NCBI RefSeq assembly: GCF_003577475.1
Contig: NZ_QPEP01000007.1
Coordinates: 164,860 to 228,859, forward strand
From: Salinibius halmophilus
GTDB lineage: Bacteria; Pseudomonadota; Gammaproteobacteria; Pseudomonadales; Natronospirillaceae
Direction of reading: 5' to 3'
DNA: 64,000 bases
In this document: positions 36,604-46,806 of the stretch, piece by piece
How the letters are laid out: the number at the start of each line of letters is the position of its first letter
Position numbering within the stretch: position 1 is the first letter of the stretch
Notes under the pieces: model-generated
What the model saw: only the letters and a program-made list of their open reading frames with translations
What the model was told of the DNA's origin: nothing
Databases searched by the model: none
Made by a program: the position numbers and the translations under genes

Positions 36604-38514
36604 ATGGCACTAAAAAATAGCAATCCAGCCCCTGAATCCCATGATGATCAAACAAGCAGCGCAGCTGAGCGACGTGCAGCAGAAGAGAAGCGTCGCAGAG
36701 CTCGAACGCTAGCTAAGCAGCAGCAGGCTGCTGAGCGTATTTCAACGGCGGCTGTGGAACTAAGCAGCGGTATTACTCAAGCGGCAGCGGCGCGTGAGCA
36801 ACTGAGTACTGCGATGACCGAAATTGCAAGCGGTGCTGAGGAGTCTGCAGGCGCCTCGCAGGAAAGCTTAAGTGCCATTACCCTAATTGCCAAACAGCTC
36901 AAACAACAGGCCACAGCGGCGAACGATGCTGAAGTTAAAACGGGTTCAATGAAGCTTATGATGGAGCGCTTGGGTATCGAGGTCACCTCGGTCGTCAATA
37001 ACGTGAAATCTTCGGTACAAACCCAAGAAAACTCAGCCAAGATGATGGATGACTTAGAGAGCCAGTCGGTCACCATTAGTGAAGCGGTTAATCAAGTTAG
37101 CCGAATAGCTGATCAAACTAACTTGTTAGCATTAAACGCAGCCATTGAAGCAGGACGAGCGGGGAAACATGGTAAAGGTTTTGCTGTTGTCGCTGATACG
37201 GTGCGTTCATTAGCGGAAGTATCCGAGACGAATGCCTCGAACATTGGCGAGCTGATTAGCCAAATTCAAGAACAATCACGCAAGGTTGCTGAAGCCGTGC
37301 GAGGCTCGGCGGAACAAGCAAAAGTTGATGCAGAATCGGCTATGCAGGTTACCGAGCAGCTTGATGCCATTAAGGTACAAGCAGAGCAGATCAATGATCG
37401 CGCCCGGGCAACAACTCAGGCAAGCGCCGAGCTGGAAGTTGCCGTAAGCGACAGTCAAAAAGGGGCTGAGGCGATTGCAGCGGCAGCAGAAGAGCAATCA
37501 TCGGCAGCGCAAGAAGTAATGAAAACCCTTGAGCAACAAGGGGTAGCGTTACAAAACGCTGAACAAGCATCATCTATGCTGGAAGACCAAACCGACGAAC
37601 TAAAACGCTCAACCGAAATTACCAAGAGCGCTGAAGAGGTGGCTGCAGCCGCAGAAGAATTGTCGGCTTCGGTTGAAGAAATTAGCCGTGGTGCAACCGA
37701 GATTATGGCTGCCGTTGGTCAGTTAAGCCGGGGGGCTGAGCAAGCTGCGACTGCATCGGAGCAAGCATCGGCTGGCATCAATCAAATTGAAGCAGCGGCA
37801 ACCAAAGCAGGTGAAGATGCCAAAGAATCGGTTGAAGCGAGCAACAGCATGAGTGAAATGCTGCAAGAAAATGCGGAGAGCGTCGAAAAGCTTATTCAAA
37901 GCATAAATGCTGCAGCAGAGATGGTGCGCGGCCGACAAGGCGATGTGGAGGCACTCGTTAAGCTAGCCCGCCAAATAGACAAAATTACCGATTCCATTGC
38001 TACCGTATCGATTAAAACCAGTATGTTGGCGGTGAACGGCGCCATCGAAGCGGCTCGAACCGGTGAGTTTGGCAAAGGCTTTGCGGTTGTGTCATCCGAT
38101 ATTCAAGCCTTGGCAGACGACGCTAGCGAGAATATTGAGCAAATTAAAGATCAGGTCAAAGCGATTCAAGATCAAGCCGAGCGCACGATGGCCGACCTGA
38201 CATTGTTCGCCGAAGCTTCAGCACAGGAAGCAGAGAAAGCCAAGTCGGTGCTAGAAAACTTAACGGCAGCAACGCGTGAAATGGTTTCGGTGCAAAATAG
38301 CAACGCCAGTATTGCCGCCAGCTCCGACGAAATATCCGTCGCGATCAGTCAATCGAAAAAAGCCATTGAGCAGATTGCCGCTGCCGCTGAGCAGGCAGCA
38401 AGCAATGCGGCTGAGTCGTCTGCTGCTGCGCAACAGCAGTCTCAAGGTGCTGAGAGTCTTGCAAGTGCCATCGAGAGCATTGCCTCAATTGCTGATGAGT
38501 TGCAAAGCTTATAA
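36604..38514 (+). CDS. Cytoplasmic chemoreceptor with two signalling tips (DosM-like)
   Basis: 636 residues, no membrane segment, basic N-terminus, then almost pure coiled coil. Two separate MCP signalling tips are present. Tip 1 (residues ~168-205) reads [20 protein letters not shown] then [16 protein letters not shown]. Tip 2 (~465-505) reads [20 protein letters not shown] then [16 protein letters not shown]. This double-signalling-domain build is that of DosM in Vibrio cholerae chemotaxis cluster I, which links two CheA/CheW layers of a cytoplasmic array. First gene of the operon and divergent from the ABC importer. No sensor domain, so it is probably structural. Confidence 0.88.
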   Translation: MALKNSNPAPESHDDQTSSAAERRAAEEKRRRARTLAKQQQAAERISTAAVELSSGITQAAAAREQLSTAMTEIASGAEESAGASQESLSAITLIAKQLKQQATAANDAEVKTGSMKLMMERLGIEVTSVVNNVKSSVQTQENSAKMMDDLESQSVTISEAVNQVSRIADQTNLLALNAAIEAGRAGKHGKGFAVVADTVRSLAEVSETNASNIGELISQIQEQSRKVAEAVRGSAEQAKVDAESAMQVTEQLDAIKVQAEQINDRARATTQASAELEVAVSDSQKGAEAIAAAAEEQSSAAQEVMKTLEQQGVALQNAEQASSMLEDQTDELKRSTEITKSAEEVAAAAEELSASVEEISRGATEIMAAVGQLSRGAEQAATASEQASAGINQIEAAATKAGEDAKESVEASNSMSEMLQENAESVEKLIQSINAAAEMVRGRQGDVEALVKLARQIDKITDSIATVSIKTSMLAVNGAIEAARTGEFGKGFAVVSSDIQALADDASENIEQIKDQVKAIQDQAERTMADLTLFAEASAQEAEKAKSVLENLTAATREMVSVQNSNASIAASSDEISVAISQSKKAIEQIAAAAEQAASNAAESSAAAQQQSQGAESLASAIESIASIADELQSL

Positions 38515-38526
38515 AGGGGGCTTGCT

Positions 38527-40020
38527 ATGTCTGAAGTAGACGAAGTGCAGGTTGCGGCAGATAGTGATCAGTTCGTCACGTTTTTTGTGGGGAATGAAAC
38601 TTTTGCGTTGCCCATGGCATCGGTAGCCGAAATTGTTCGCCTGCATTCTTTAGTAGAAGTGCCATTAACGCCACCTGCTTTATTAGGTCTGAGTAACCTT
38701 CGAGGCGCCTTGCTCCCTATTTTGAGTTTGCGCAGTTTATTGTCGCTTGCTCCGATGCAGGCAACCGATTCAACACGTGTACTGGTTGTGGATATGAACC
38801 CAATGGTGGGCTTGGTGGTCGACAAGGTATCGCGAGTGACCCAAGCACAGCTCGACGAGGCATCACATGATGACATAAACAGTATTGCTGACGCGAGCCA
38901 GTTGGCGGGTGTGATCAATCAAGATGGTCATCTAATTCAAGTTCTGTCAGCAAGTAGCTTATTGGCTGGCCAGTTCAGCGAAAATATGCTGATGGTGGGA
39001 CAAGCCAAGCGTCAGTCTGGTGCGTCATTGGGCACGCAAGAAGCCGAGATCGAGGAAGACGAGCTCGTTGTAACCTTTATGCTCAACAATGAGGAATACG
39101 GTATTGATCTTGCTAGTGTTGAAAGCATCGTTCGTGTTCCTGAGCGCATTAATGTCATTCCTCAAGCAGCGCCCTACATTATTGGCGTAATGGAGTTACG
39201 AGGCGCCATTACGCCGGTTGCCAGTTTAAGGGCGCTTTTTGCTCAATCAGAAGGCGAGTTAGGCGAGCATCATCGAATATTAGTGTGCAAGGTTCGTAAC
39301 CGTTCCGGCCATCTTGTCACCCTAGGTCTAGTTGTCGATTCGGTACGCGAGGTGATCAATCTACCTAGCGCAATGCGTGAGTCTGCACCTGAGTTATTAG
39401 ATGCTGGTAATGGCGAGTTGGCGTCGCTGGTAAAGCTAGACCAAGGCAAGCGGTTGATCAGTTTATTGTCGTTGCCACATTTACTCGATCAAGGGGAGGT
39501 GCAACAAGTGCTGCAAGAGCAAGAGCCAATCGATGCCGATGAGGACGCCTCAGAGGATCAAGACGATAGCAGTCAGTTAATGGTGATTTTTAAGCTTAAA
39601 CAACAAGAATACGGCATCACCATTGCTAATGTGCAGGAAATCACTCGTCTACCTAAAGACTTAAAAGCAGTGCCAAAAACCCCTGACTTTGTTGAGGGCA
39701 TGGCGAACCTGCGAGGCATAGTGCTGCCAGTAATAGACCTGCATGTTGTGTTGGGAATGCCTCGATCACAAGCAAGTGATGCCCAACGTGTACTTGTGCT
39801 CAATATTGGTGAGCAACGGGTAGGGTTTATTGTCGACTCAGTGGTTGAAGTAATGCATATCGATGAAGAGCATATCACCGCGGCGCCTAATTTAACCGCT
39901 GACAGTAGTTTGCTGTTAGACAGAGTCGCTAACCTCGTCGACGATTCGCGAATGATTCAAATTGTCAATCCTGAGTATCTATTATCTGAGCATGATCAAG
40001 GTGTGCTCGGCGACCTTTAG
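38527..40020 (+). CDS. Triple CheW-domain coupling protein
   Basis: 497 residues made of three CheW domains, about 17-155, 180-325 and 340-490. Each has the GIxxLRGxxLPVxxL-type core (LGLSNLRGALLPILSL; GVMELRGAITPVASL; GMANLRGIVLPVIDL) and a GLVVDxV strand. Ordinary CheW has one domain. Three in a row suggest a scaffold that spaces CheA and receptors, which fits the double-tip receptor next door. The linkers are acidic (EEDE; DADEDASEDQDD). The gene lies 12 bases after the receptor gene. Confidence 0.92.
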   Translation: MSEVDEVQVAADSDQFVTFFVGNETFALPMASVAEIVRLHSLVEVPLTPPALLGLSNLRGALLPILSLRSLLSLAPMQATDSTRVLVVDMNPMVGLVVDKVSRVTQAQLDEASHDDINSIADASQLAGVINQDGHLIQVLSASSLLAGQFSENMLMVGQAKRQSGASLGTQEAEIEEDELVVTFMLNNEEYGIDLASVESIVRVPERINVIPQAAPYIIGVMELRGAITPVASLRALFAQSEGELGEHHRILVCKVRNRSGHLVTLGLVVDSVREVINLPSAMRESAPELLDAGNGELASLVKLDQGKRLISLLSLPHLLDQGEVQQVLQEQEPIDADEDASEDQDDSSQLMVIFKLKQQEYGITIANVQEITRLPKDLKAVPKTPDFVEGMANLRGIVLPVIDLHVVLGMPRSQASDAQRVLVLNIGEQRVGFIVDSVVEVMHIDEEHITAAPNLTADSSLLLDRVANLVDDSRMIQIVNPEYLLSEHDQGVLGDL

Positions 40021-40029
40021 GAGAAACAT

Positions 40030-41073
40030 ATGGCGAAGACAGCTCTGGTTATTGATGACTCAGCTTTAATGCGGCGCACTATTGCCGAGGGGTTGCGCAA
40101 GGCAGGCTACGAGATTATCACAGCCCGAAATGGCGAGGAGGGTGTTGCGCAAGTCAAAAAACATCAGCCAGACGTTGTGACGCTCGACATCAATATGCCG
40201 GTAATGGATGGCCTGACATGCTTAAGCCTAATTACCGAAATTTCCGATGTGCCCGTGGTCATGGTCTCATCATTGACTGAGCAAGGCGCTCTGGCAACGT
40301 TTGAAGCACTAGAGCTTGGTGCCGTTGATTATGTGGGTAAACCTGGTGGTACTGTGTCGCTCAATATGGCGGACGTTGAGGAAGAGATCATTGCCAAGGT
40401 TAATGCCGCTGTGGCGGCTAAAAAGGTTAACCGTGTGCTACCTGTTTCGGCCTCGGCGAAACCAGTTGAGCCGGTTGCAGCCATTAATAAATCGGCCAAT
40501 GTTGATGCCGTTCTCATAGGGGTGTCAACCGGTGGACCTGGTGCAATTGAAGCGCTCGTTCGCCAGTTACCCGCAGGCTTTGGGGCGCCCATTATCATTG
40601 CTCAACATATGCCAGAGCGCTTCACCGGCGTGTTTGCTCAGCGACTCAATGGTGTGTGCCAGTTAGAAGTCATAGAGCTCTCTCATACGATGGCACTAGA
40701 GCCTGGTGTGGTGCATATCTGTAAAGGTGGCGCTGACGCCAAGTTGTCGCTGCGTAGCGGCAAGTTGTTTGGCTCTGCCATCCCAGCAAAATCAAACTAT
40801 ACATGGCACCCTTCAGTTACGCATTTAATCAACTCGGCAGAGGGTGTTATTCCCGCCAAACGCCTTGTTTGTGTGCAACTTACCGGTATGGGTGACGATG
40901 GTGCACAGGCCATGGCCGAAATGCATAAACGCGGCGCGCGCACCATTGCTGAGTCGCAAGCGACAGCTGTGGTGTTTGGTATGCCTAAGTGCCTAATCGA
41001 TCTTGGTGGGGCGAGCGAGATTTTACCCTTGGATCAAATTGCGCAGCAGCTTACGAAATGGGTGGGTAAATAA
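40030..41073 (+). CDS. cheB: Chemotaxis protein-glutamate methylesterase CheB
   Basis: 347 residues. N-terminal receiver (VIDDSALMRRTI; phosphoacceptor Asp in TLDINMPVMDG; Lys in VDYVGKPGG), a linker at ~130-155, and the CheB methylesterase with catalytic Ser in GVSTGGPGAIEAL, His in AQHMPERF and Asp in GMGDDGAQAM. It removes methyl groups from receptor glutamates when phosphorylated by CheA. Downstream overlap with the next gene is one base (TAATG). Confidence 0.95.
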   Translation: MAKTALVIDDSALMRRTIAEGLRKAGYEIITARNGEEGVAQVKKHQPDVVTLDINMPVMDGLTCLSLITEISDVPVVMVSSLTEQGALATFEALELGAVDYVGKPGGTVSLNMADVEEEIIAKVNAAVAAKKVNRVLPVSASAKPVEPVAAINKSANVDAVLIGVSTGGPGAIEALVRQLPAGFGAPIIIAQHMPERFTGVFAQRLNGVCQLEVIELSHTMALEPGVVHICKGGADAKLSLRSGKLFGSAIPAKSNYTWHPSVTHLINSAEGVIPAKRLVCVQLTGMGDDGAQAMAEMHKRGARTIAESQATAVVFGMPKCLIDLGGASEILPLDQIAQQLTKWVGK

Positions 41074-41687
41074 TGGGGCTAAAAAAATCGACAGACAAGA
41101 CTGATGAGCCTCAAGATTCAGTCAGCTTTGAAGCGCTTGTAGAGCTGTTAAACCATGGCAGTATGGCAGAGAAACGCTTAGCTGCTAGAGATTTAGCCGA
41201 CCATCCCAATGGCAGGTCTGAGCTCATTTTGGCACTGCAAAATGAAACTGATGTGGCAGTGCTGGAGGCTATACTCGATTCGTTGCAGCAACATTTTGAC
41301 GCACAGCTGGCAAATGACCTACTAGACTATTTGCGCTCCGAGAATGTGTTTGTGCGCAACGAGGTGATCGGCATACTGCAAAACTATCCCGATTTTGTTG
41401 GGCCGCATATTCTTGCCTTGTTAAATGATGTGGATTCCGATGTGCGGATTTTTGCCGTTGATATTCTGCAGCTACTTGCTCACCCCGACACGCCGCAATG
41501 GTTGCTGTCCGTAATTAAAGACGAACAACACATAAACGTGGTTGCTGCCGCTGTAGACCGCCTTGCTGAGGTGGGCACACCAGAGATGATCCCTGAGCTA
41601 CAAGCACTAACAGAGCGTTTCCCAAATCAGCCTTATTTGTCGTTTGCAGTCAAAACAGCCATTCATCGAATTGCCGAGGCTTCGTGA
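41073..41687 (+). CDS. HEAT-repeat protein in chemotaxis operon
   Basis: 204 residues of helical repeats with the HEAT/PBS-lyase rhythm (MAEKRLAARDLADHP, EAILDSLQQHFD, VFVRNEVIGILQNYP, DVRIFAVDILQLLAHP, VVAAAVDRLAEVGTPEMIPEL). No catalytic motif. HEAT-repeat proteins are protein-binding scaffolds. Placed between cheB and cheR with overlapping codons on both sides, it probably docks adaptation enzymes to the array; that is inference. Confidence 0.85.
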   Translation: MGLKKSTDKTDEPQDSVSFEALVELLNHGSMAEKRLAARDLADHPNGRSELILALQNETDVAVLEAILDSLQQHFDAQLANDLLDYLRSENVFVRNEVIGILQNYPDFVGPHILALLNDVDSDVRIFAVDILQLLAHPDTPQWLLSVIKDEQHINVVAAAVDRLAEVGTPEMIPELQALTERFPNQPYLSFAVKTAIHRIAEAS

Positions 41688-42556
41688 TGCCTATGGCCAA
41701 TGATCACATCACCGAAGCTGACTTTGAGCGTTTTAGAGACTTCTTTTATCGCAAAACGGGCATCCATTTTGATGTAAGTAAACGTTACTTTGTTGATAAA
41801 CGCTTGCAAGCTCGGATGGCAGCAACAGGCCACCCAGACTTTCGCAGTTATTTTACTGAGCTGCGATTTAACCCAAAAAATTCGGAAATTGAACAGCTGA
41901 TCAACTCGATGACGGTTAATGAAACCTACTTTTTTCGAGAACAATATCAGTTTGAGTGTATGACCGAAGAGGTTATGGATGAGTTAGTACGTAACAATAT
42001 TAACATGCGCGTGCCAACCAAAAGCCTAAAAATCTGGTCTATTCCGTCCTCGTCCGGCGAAGAACCATACAGTATCGCCATCTTTTTACTCGAGCATTGG
42101 CCTGGAATCGAAGAATATGATGTGGAAATTATTTCTTCGGATATTGATACCGCTATGCTTGCAAAGTGTAAAAAAGGCATATACAGCGAGCGATCTGTTC
42201 AATATTTGCCAAAAAATATAAAAGATAAGTATTTTAAGTACGACGCTTTAACGAAGTTTTATCATTTAAGTCCAGACATTAAGAATGCTATTAATTTTAC
42301 CCAGGTTAATCTTGCTGATATTAAGCAAACAAGGTCATATAGAAACTACGATTTGATCTTTTGCCGTAATTTATTGATTTACTTCGATGATATTTCAAGA
42401 AGAAATGCAGCCGAAGTATTCTTTGATGCACTCAAACCAGGTGGCTATATATTTTTGGGCCATAGTGAGTCAATGAGCCGAATAAGCTCTTTATTTACCG
42501 TTAAAAAGTTCCGCAAGGCGATTGCCTATCAGAAGCCATTGGAAAGGGGGCTGTGA
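41687..42556 (+). CDS. cheR: Chemotaxis protein methyltransferase CheR
   Basis: 289 residues from the ATG that overlaps the previous stop (TGATG); a GTG three bases earlier and an ATG at 41693 are also in frame. N-terminal helical domain (FERFRDFFYRKTGIHFDVSK), the family motif TVNETYFFRE, S-adenosylmethionine site WSIPSSSGEEPYSIAIFL, and FCRNLLIYFDD. It methylates receptor glutamates. Methyl sites on the soluble double-tip receptor would be its likely targets. The DNA is clearly more AT-rich over 42,180-42,500 than in the neighbouring genes. Confidence 0.95.
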   Translation: MPMANDHITEADFERFRDFFYRKTGIHFDVSKRYFVDKRLQARMAATGHPDFRSYFTELRFNPKNSEIEQLINSMTVNETYFFREQYQFECMTEEVMDELVRNNINMRVPTKSLKIWSIPSSSGEEPYSIAIFLLEHWPGIEEYDVEIISSDIDTAMLAKCKKGIYSERSVQYLPKNIKDKYFKYDALTKFYHLSPDIKNAINFTQVNLADIKQTRSYRNYDLIFCRNLLIYFDDISRRNAAEVFFDALKPGGYIFLGHSESMSRISSLFTVKKFRKAIAYQKPLERGL

Positions 42557-42927
42557 TGAAGCGTGTACTGGTGGTTGATGATGCCGTAACCGTGCGGCTT
42601 TATCACTGTGATTTACTAAAAACAGCGGGCTTTGATGTATGCGAGGCCGAAAACGGTGTTGAAGCCCTTGAACACGCTATGCAACAGCCGTTCGACTTAA
42701 TGCTTGTCGATGTCAATATGCCAAAAATGGATGGCTATCGGTTAATGTGCGAGGTAAGGCGTCAGGAAGCACTACGCGGTATCCCAATTGTCATGATTAG
42801 CACAGAGCAGGAAGAGCAGGATCGCCAGCAAGCGTACGCGAAGGGGGCAAACTATTATTTAGTTAAACCAGCTGAACCAGAGTTATTGGTGAATATTGCC
42901 TTGGTGATGACGGGAGGCAGTCAATGA
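42556..42927 (+). CDS. Single-domain response regulator, CheY type
   Basis: 123 residues from the ATG of TGATG. Receiver domain only: acidic pair VVDDAVTV, phosphoacceptor Asp in LMLVDVNMPKMDG, Ser/Thr in VMISTEQ, Lys in YYLVKPAEP. It takes phosphate from CheA. Whether it drives flagella or another output is unknown, since no flagellar gene is near. Stop overlaps the cheA start as ATGA. Confidence 0.92.
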   Translation: MKRVLVVDDAVTVRLYHCDLLKTAGFDVCEAENGVEALEHAMQQPFDLMLVDVNMPKMDGYRLMCEVRRQEALRGIPIVMISTEQEEQDRQQAYAKGANYYLVKPAEPELLVNIALVMTGGSQ

Positions 42928-45491
42928 ATCCATTGTTAGAGTCTTTTGTACAAGAGTCGAGGGAAAACCTTCAGGAAGGCGCACAGGCTTTATTGAAGCT
43001 GGAAAAGCAACCACAAGACGCTGAAATTATTAATGAAGTGTTTCGATCTATACATACAATTAAAGGGTCTTCTGGGCTGTTTGATATACATCCATTAGGC
43101 AGTCTCGTTCATGCACTTGAAGACTTGTTTGATGCATTACGCAACGGCATAGGGGTAGTAAGCAGTGAGGTGATCGACCTTGCGCTCGATAGTTTAGACC
43201 AGGTAGGCAGCTGGCTTGACAGTTTAGAAAAAACAGAGCTATTGCCATCTGATGCAGAGGCAACGGCACAATCGTTTATTGCTAACATACGCCAGTTAAA
43301 TAGTGCCGATTCGAATATAGCAGTCGCTGAACCGGCACCTGAAAAAACGGCCGCACCCTTGCCTGCGATGGTAGAGACCATTGCTCACGAAGACAGAAAA
43401 AAATGGTGGTTAGCCAAACAGAGCATTTATTGGCTTGAGTATAAACCGGATCCACAGTGTTTTTTTAACGGTGAAGACCCGCTGCGAACTATACAGTTGT
43501 TACCTGGGCTATACGATTGGCAAAGTGCACATTCGCTTAGTGCGTTTAATGAGTCTTATGACCCGTTTGTTTGCGCTTTGTCGTTTGAAGCCATTAGTAC
43601 AGCGACAGAGAGCGAGCTGCGAGAGCATCTAAAATACGTAGCGGAGCAGATCACTATTCTTGAGGTACAGCCCGAACAGTTGTTGTTCTGTCATGGTAGT
43701 GATATTGAGCACGATGCCTTGCAGGCAGTTAAGGAGCAATTAACTAGCGATACCGAGCTGTCGAAGTTAGTGCAACCTCTGCACAGTGTGTTAAATCCCG
43801 ATAGTAAGGCTTGGCAGGCCGTAGACTGGTTTATCGACCTTGGTGATGACGCGCTTGAACTACTGCAAGAGATGCTAGCGATTGACGTCAGTACTGCTGC
43901 ACACAAAAAGCCACTAGAAAAGGCGTCATCCGAGGCACCACAAGATAGTAATGAAAAATCCTCTGCTTCCAACAAGTCACTAGAGGTTCCTGTCGATGTC
44001 GCTAAAGCAGTTTGGCAGACGCAAATTGAGTTACTTGAATCTGTTGCCGACGACCAACTGATTGCCGGTGCCATTGCATCGGTCGCCAATGTGTTGCGCA
44101 GCAGTGTGGGCTTGGTTGCACCAAGCCAAGTTGCTGAGTTAGACGAGGCAATTGCACAAGCCAAGGCAAAAGTAAGTGTTGAAGCGCTTATTCAGTTTAT
44201 TGTCTCAGCACTCAGTAACAATGAGCTTGACGTGTTGCCAACTGTAGAGCCGCAAGAAACGCTCGCGACTGCGTTACCAGCGAGCTCGGTGGCGGCTGAT
44301 AAAGCTAATGAGTCAGACAGCAAAGGCAATACGATGTTACGGGTTGATCAAAGAAAAATTGATCAACTCATGGACCTAGCAGGAGAGCTAATTGTTGCTA
44401 AAAACGCGTTGCCATTTATTGCTGAAAATGCGGAAAAGCAGCACGGAAATCGCCAAATAAGCAAAGAAATTAAAGCACAATACCAAGTACTCGACCGGCT
44501 CGTGTCGGCGATGCAAGAGGGCATTATGTCGGTGCGTATGGTGCCGGTATCGTCTGTGTTTCAGCGTTTCCCTAGATTAGTGCGGGATATTGGACGCAAG
44601 ATTAATAAGCAGATCGATCTAACGTTGATTGGTGAGTCGACAGAAGCAGATAAAAATGTGATTGAAAGCTTGGTTGACCCATTAGTCCATATGATTCGCA
44701 ATAGTGTCGACCATGGCATAGAGGCAGCTGATGAGCGCGTTGCAAAAGGCAAGCCTGCGGTTGGCAAGCTTATATTATCAGCCACCCCGCAAGAAGATCA
44801 GGTACTCATTCAACTTCAGGATGATGGTAAGGGCATTGATCCGGCGGTAATTAAACAAAAAGCGCTTGATAAGGGTGTTATTGATCAAGAGACTTTTGAG
44901 CGCCTTACCGACAAAGAAGCGCAACAACTCATTTTTGCCGCAGGTTTTTCAAGCCGCGATACGGCCTCCGACCTCTCTGGCCGCGGTGTGGGCATGGATG
45001 TAGTAAAAAATGCCGTCGAGAGCGCTGGCGGCACAGTAGAGCTTTCCTCCACAGTTGATGTCGGCACTACTATTAGCCTACACCTGCCATTGTCGGTCGC
45101 CGTCTCACGGGTGATGCGTATTGAAGTGTCTGGGCAACAATACGGCATTCCAATGGATATTATTAACGAGACGGTTCGCATACCAGTTGACCGAGTACAA
45201 ACGGTGCGAAATAGGCGAACCATTGTACTGAGAGATACGCTGGTTCCGATTAAAAGCTTAGCGGACTTGCTGGCGATCGACACGATTCCAGAAAGAGACG
45301 AAGTTTCGTTGCTTATTGTTTCCACTCATCGAGGCGTGCTTGGCTTGGAGGTTGATGATTTCCTCGGTGACCTAGAGATTATCCAAAAGCCGATGGTTGG
45401 GTTTATGCGTGAGTTTACCGCTTACTCAGGTGCCACCATGCTTGGCGATGGCAGTGTTCTACTCGTTTTGAATTTGGAGGACTTGCTCTAA
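42924..45491 (+). CDS. cheA: Chemotaxis histidine kinase CheA
   Basis: 855 residues. Hpt domain with His44 in FRSIHTIKGSSG; an unusual 330-residue middle with WWLAKQSIYWLEYKPDPQ that replaces the standard P2; dimerisation helices from ~residue 475 (RKIDQLMDLAGELIVAKNAL); ATPase N box HMIRNSVDHGIE, G1 DDGKGID, G2 GRGVGMDVVKNAV; C-terminal CheW-like domain. All catalytic boxes are intact. It phosphorylates the two CheY proteins and CheB in this operon. Downstream gene starts inside its stop (TAATG). Confidence 0.95.
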   Translation: MNPLLESFVQESRENLQEGAQALLKLEKQPQDAEIINEVFRSIHTIKGSSGLFDIHPLGSLVHALEDLFDALRNGIGVVSSEVIDLALDSLDQVGSWLDSLEKTELLPSDAEATAQSFIANIRQLNSADSNIAVAEPAPEKTAAPLPAMVETIAHEDRKKWWLAKQSIYWLEYKPDPQCFFNGEDPLRTIQLLPGLYDWQSAHSLSAFNESYDPFVCALSFEAISTATESELREHLKYVAEQITILEVQPEQLLFCHGSDIEHDALQAVKEQLTSDTELSKLVQPLHSVLNPDSKAWQAVDWFIDLGDDALELLQEMLAIDVSTAAHKKPLEKASSEAPQDSNEKSSASNKSLEVPVDVAKAVWQTQIELLESVADDQLIAGAIASVANVLRSSVGLVAPSQVAELDEAIAQAKAKVSVEALIQFIVSALSNNELDVLPTVEPQETLATALPASSVAADKANESDSKGNTMLRVDQRKIDQLMDLAGELIVAKNALPFIAENAEKQHGNRQISKEIKAQYQVLDRLVSAMQEGIMSVRMVPVSSVFQRFPRLVRDIGRKINKQIDLTLIGESTEADKNVIESLVDPLVHMIRNSVDHGIEAADERVAKGKPAVGKLILSATPQEDQVLIQLQDDGKGIDPAVIKQKALDKGVIDQETFERLTDKEAQQLIFAAGFSSRDTASDLSGRGVGMDVVKNAVESAGGTVELSSTVDVGTTISLHLPLSVAVSRVMRIEVSGQQYGIPMDIINETVRIPVDRVQTVRNRRTIVLRDTLVPIKSLADLLAIDTIPERDEVSLLIVSTHRGVLGLEVDDFLGDLEIIQKPMVGFMREFTAYSGATMLGDGSVLLVLNLEDLL

Positions 45492-45727
45492 TGGCTTGGC
45501 AACTCAAAAAAACGGTCGCGGTCGCCGATAAAACGCTAGAGGTTGAGGATGCAGAAACGCTAGTTGACTGGCTGCTAGAAACACCCAACGGAAAGGTGAA
45601 CCTAAAGGACAATGAGTATATGCACACCGCCGTAGCCCAGGTGCTGATCGCAAGTGGCGTGGTGATTAGTGTTACGCCGAGTTCAGCAAGTCAGCAGCAA
45701 ATTCTGCAAAAATTGCGCCTAATATGA
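45491..45727 (+). CDS. Small protein between cheA and parA-like gene, STAS-like
   Basis: 78 residues. Start overlaps the cheA stop and its own stop overlaps the ParA-like start (ATGA), so it is surely translated. The pattern of a strand (KKTVAVADKTLE), a helix (ETLVDWLLETP), VNLKDNEYMHTAVAQVL and VVISV recalls a shortened STAS domain (VDLS-x-VxYIDSAxLxxL), but the usual Asp-Ser of the phosphorylation site is replaced by His-Thr. Function unknown; an adaptor in the array is plausible. Confidence 0.7.
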   Translation: MAWQLKKTVAVADKTLEVEDAETLVDWLLETPNGKVNLKDNEYMHTAVAQVLIASGVVISVTPSSASQQQILQKLRLI

Positions 45728-46437
45728 CGGTACTCACGGTCTGTAACCGCAAGGGTGGTACGGGCAAAACAACAACGGTTGTTAACCTTGCCCGCTATTT
45801 GAGCTTGGCGAATCATTCTGTTCTGGTCGTCGATTTAGATAGCCAAGGGCATGTGAATCAGGGGTTTGGTGGTGTGGCATCTGCGCAGTCGCCTTGGCAG
45901 TGTGATGAGGCGCTTAGCGAGCATAATGATTGGCCTAGGTTAACGCTATGCCAAATTGCTGATGATGAATCATTTGATTCGGTGCGTTTTATCACTTGGT
46001 TGCACCAGGTAAAGGCTCGATTTCAACATGTGATAATCGACACGCCGCCTACCAATGATGAAGCGCTCAATACGGCAGTGCGAGTAAGTGATGCACTCTT
46101 GGTGCCATTTGCTGCCACACCTCTTGGGGTTGCTGGTGTGCACCAACTAACGCGATTGTTTATGAAGGTCGCGGCAGCGTATAACCCAGACCTGCGATTA
46201 ATTGGACTATTGCCAACGATGTTTGACCGCCGGTTAAACATCCACCAACAAGTGGTCACATCAATGCGTGCAGAATACGGCGAAAAGCGGGTGCTACGGC
46301 CAATTCGAAGTAATATTAAATTGGCAGAAGCCTTTTCAGCGCATTTGCCAATCTATGACTATGCTAAAGACTGTACAGGCGCGATGGATTACCAGCTACT
46401 CGCCGATGAAATTTCTGCATTGTGGGGGCAGGCATGA
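45724..46437 (+). CDS. ParA-like ATPase of chemotaxis operon
   Basis: 237 residues. Deviant Walker A CNRKGGTGKTT at residue 6, VVDLDSQGHVNQG (A'), and Walker B IIDTPPTND. This is the ParA/MinD family of dimerising ATPases. Members inside chemotaxis operons place receptor arrays in the cell: ParC at poles in vibrios, PpfA for the cytoplasmic cluster of Rhodobacter sphaeroides. With a soluble receptor in the same operon, a PpfA-like job of sharing cytoplasmic arrays between daughter cells is likely. No ParB or parS is seen. Confidence 0.9.
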   Translation: MTVLTVCNRKGGTGKTTTVVNLARYLSLANHSVLVVDLDSQGHVNQGFGGVASAQSPWQCDEALSEHNDWPRLTLCQIADDESFDSVRFITWLHQVKARFQHVIIDTPPTNDEALNTAVRVSDALLVPFAATPLGVAGVHQLTRLFMKVAAAYNPDLRLIGLLPTMFDRRLNIHQQVVTSMRAEYGEKRVLRPIRSNIKLAEAFSAHLPIYDYAKDCTGAMDYQLLADEISALWGQA

Positions 46438-46802
46438 AAAAAATTCTCCTCGTCGATGACTCGAAGACTATGCTGATGAGCCTTGAAAGCGTTTTAAAAA
46501 AGGCCCAGTTTGAAACCAAAGCCGTCACGAGCGGGCAAGAGGCACTGACTACTGTGCAGCAGTTTGCGCCCGATTTGGTGATTACCGACTTGAATATGCC
46601 AGGGATGGATGGCATTGAATTAATTAAGCAGCTTAAAGCGCAGCCTAAAATGCGGTTTAAGCCCATCCTTATGTTAACAACAGAATCACAAGCTAGTAAG
46701 CGTGCGGAAGCTAAGGCCGCTGGTGCCACAGGTTGGTTGGTTAAACCCGTTGCACCAAATGATTTATTAGCAGTACTGAAAAAAGTCTTACCGGGCGTCT
46801 AA
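46434..46802 (+). CDS. Single-domain response regulator, CheY type (second)
   Basis: 122 residues from the ATG overlapping the ParA-like stop (ATGA); a GTG at 46422 would be too early. Receiver only: [10 protein letters not shown], phosphoacceptor Asp in [13 protein letters not shown], Thr in LMLTTES, Lys in GWLVKPVAP. The [13 protein letters not shown] start is that of CheY-like proteins that act on motors or as phosphate sinks. Second CheA target in the operon. Confidence 0.92.
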   Translation: MKKILLVDDSKTMLMSLESVLKKAQFETKAVTSGQEALTTVQQFAPDLVITDLNMPGMDGIELIKQLKAQPKMRFKPILMLTTESQASKRAEAKAAGATGWLVKPVAPNDLLAVLKKVLPGV

Positions 46803-46806
46803 TATC

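Noticed and set aside
43691..44164. 157-residue open frame on the minus strand
   Set aside because: Antisense to cheA, with the Ser/Ala/Cys bias of a shadow frame.
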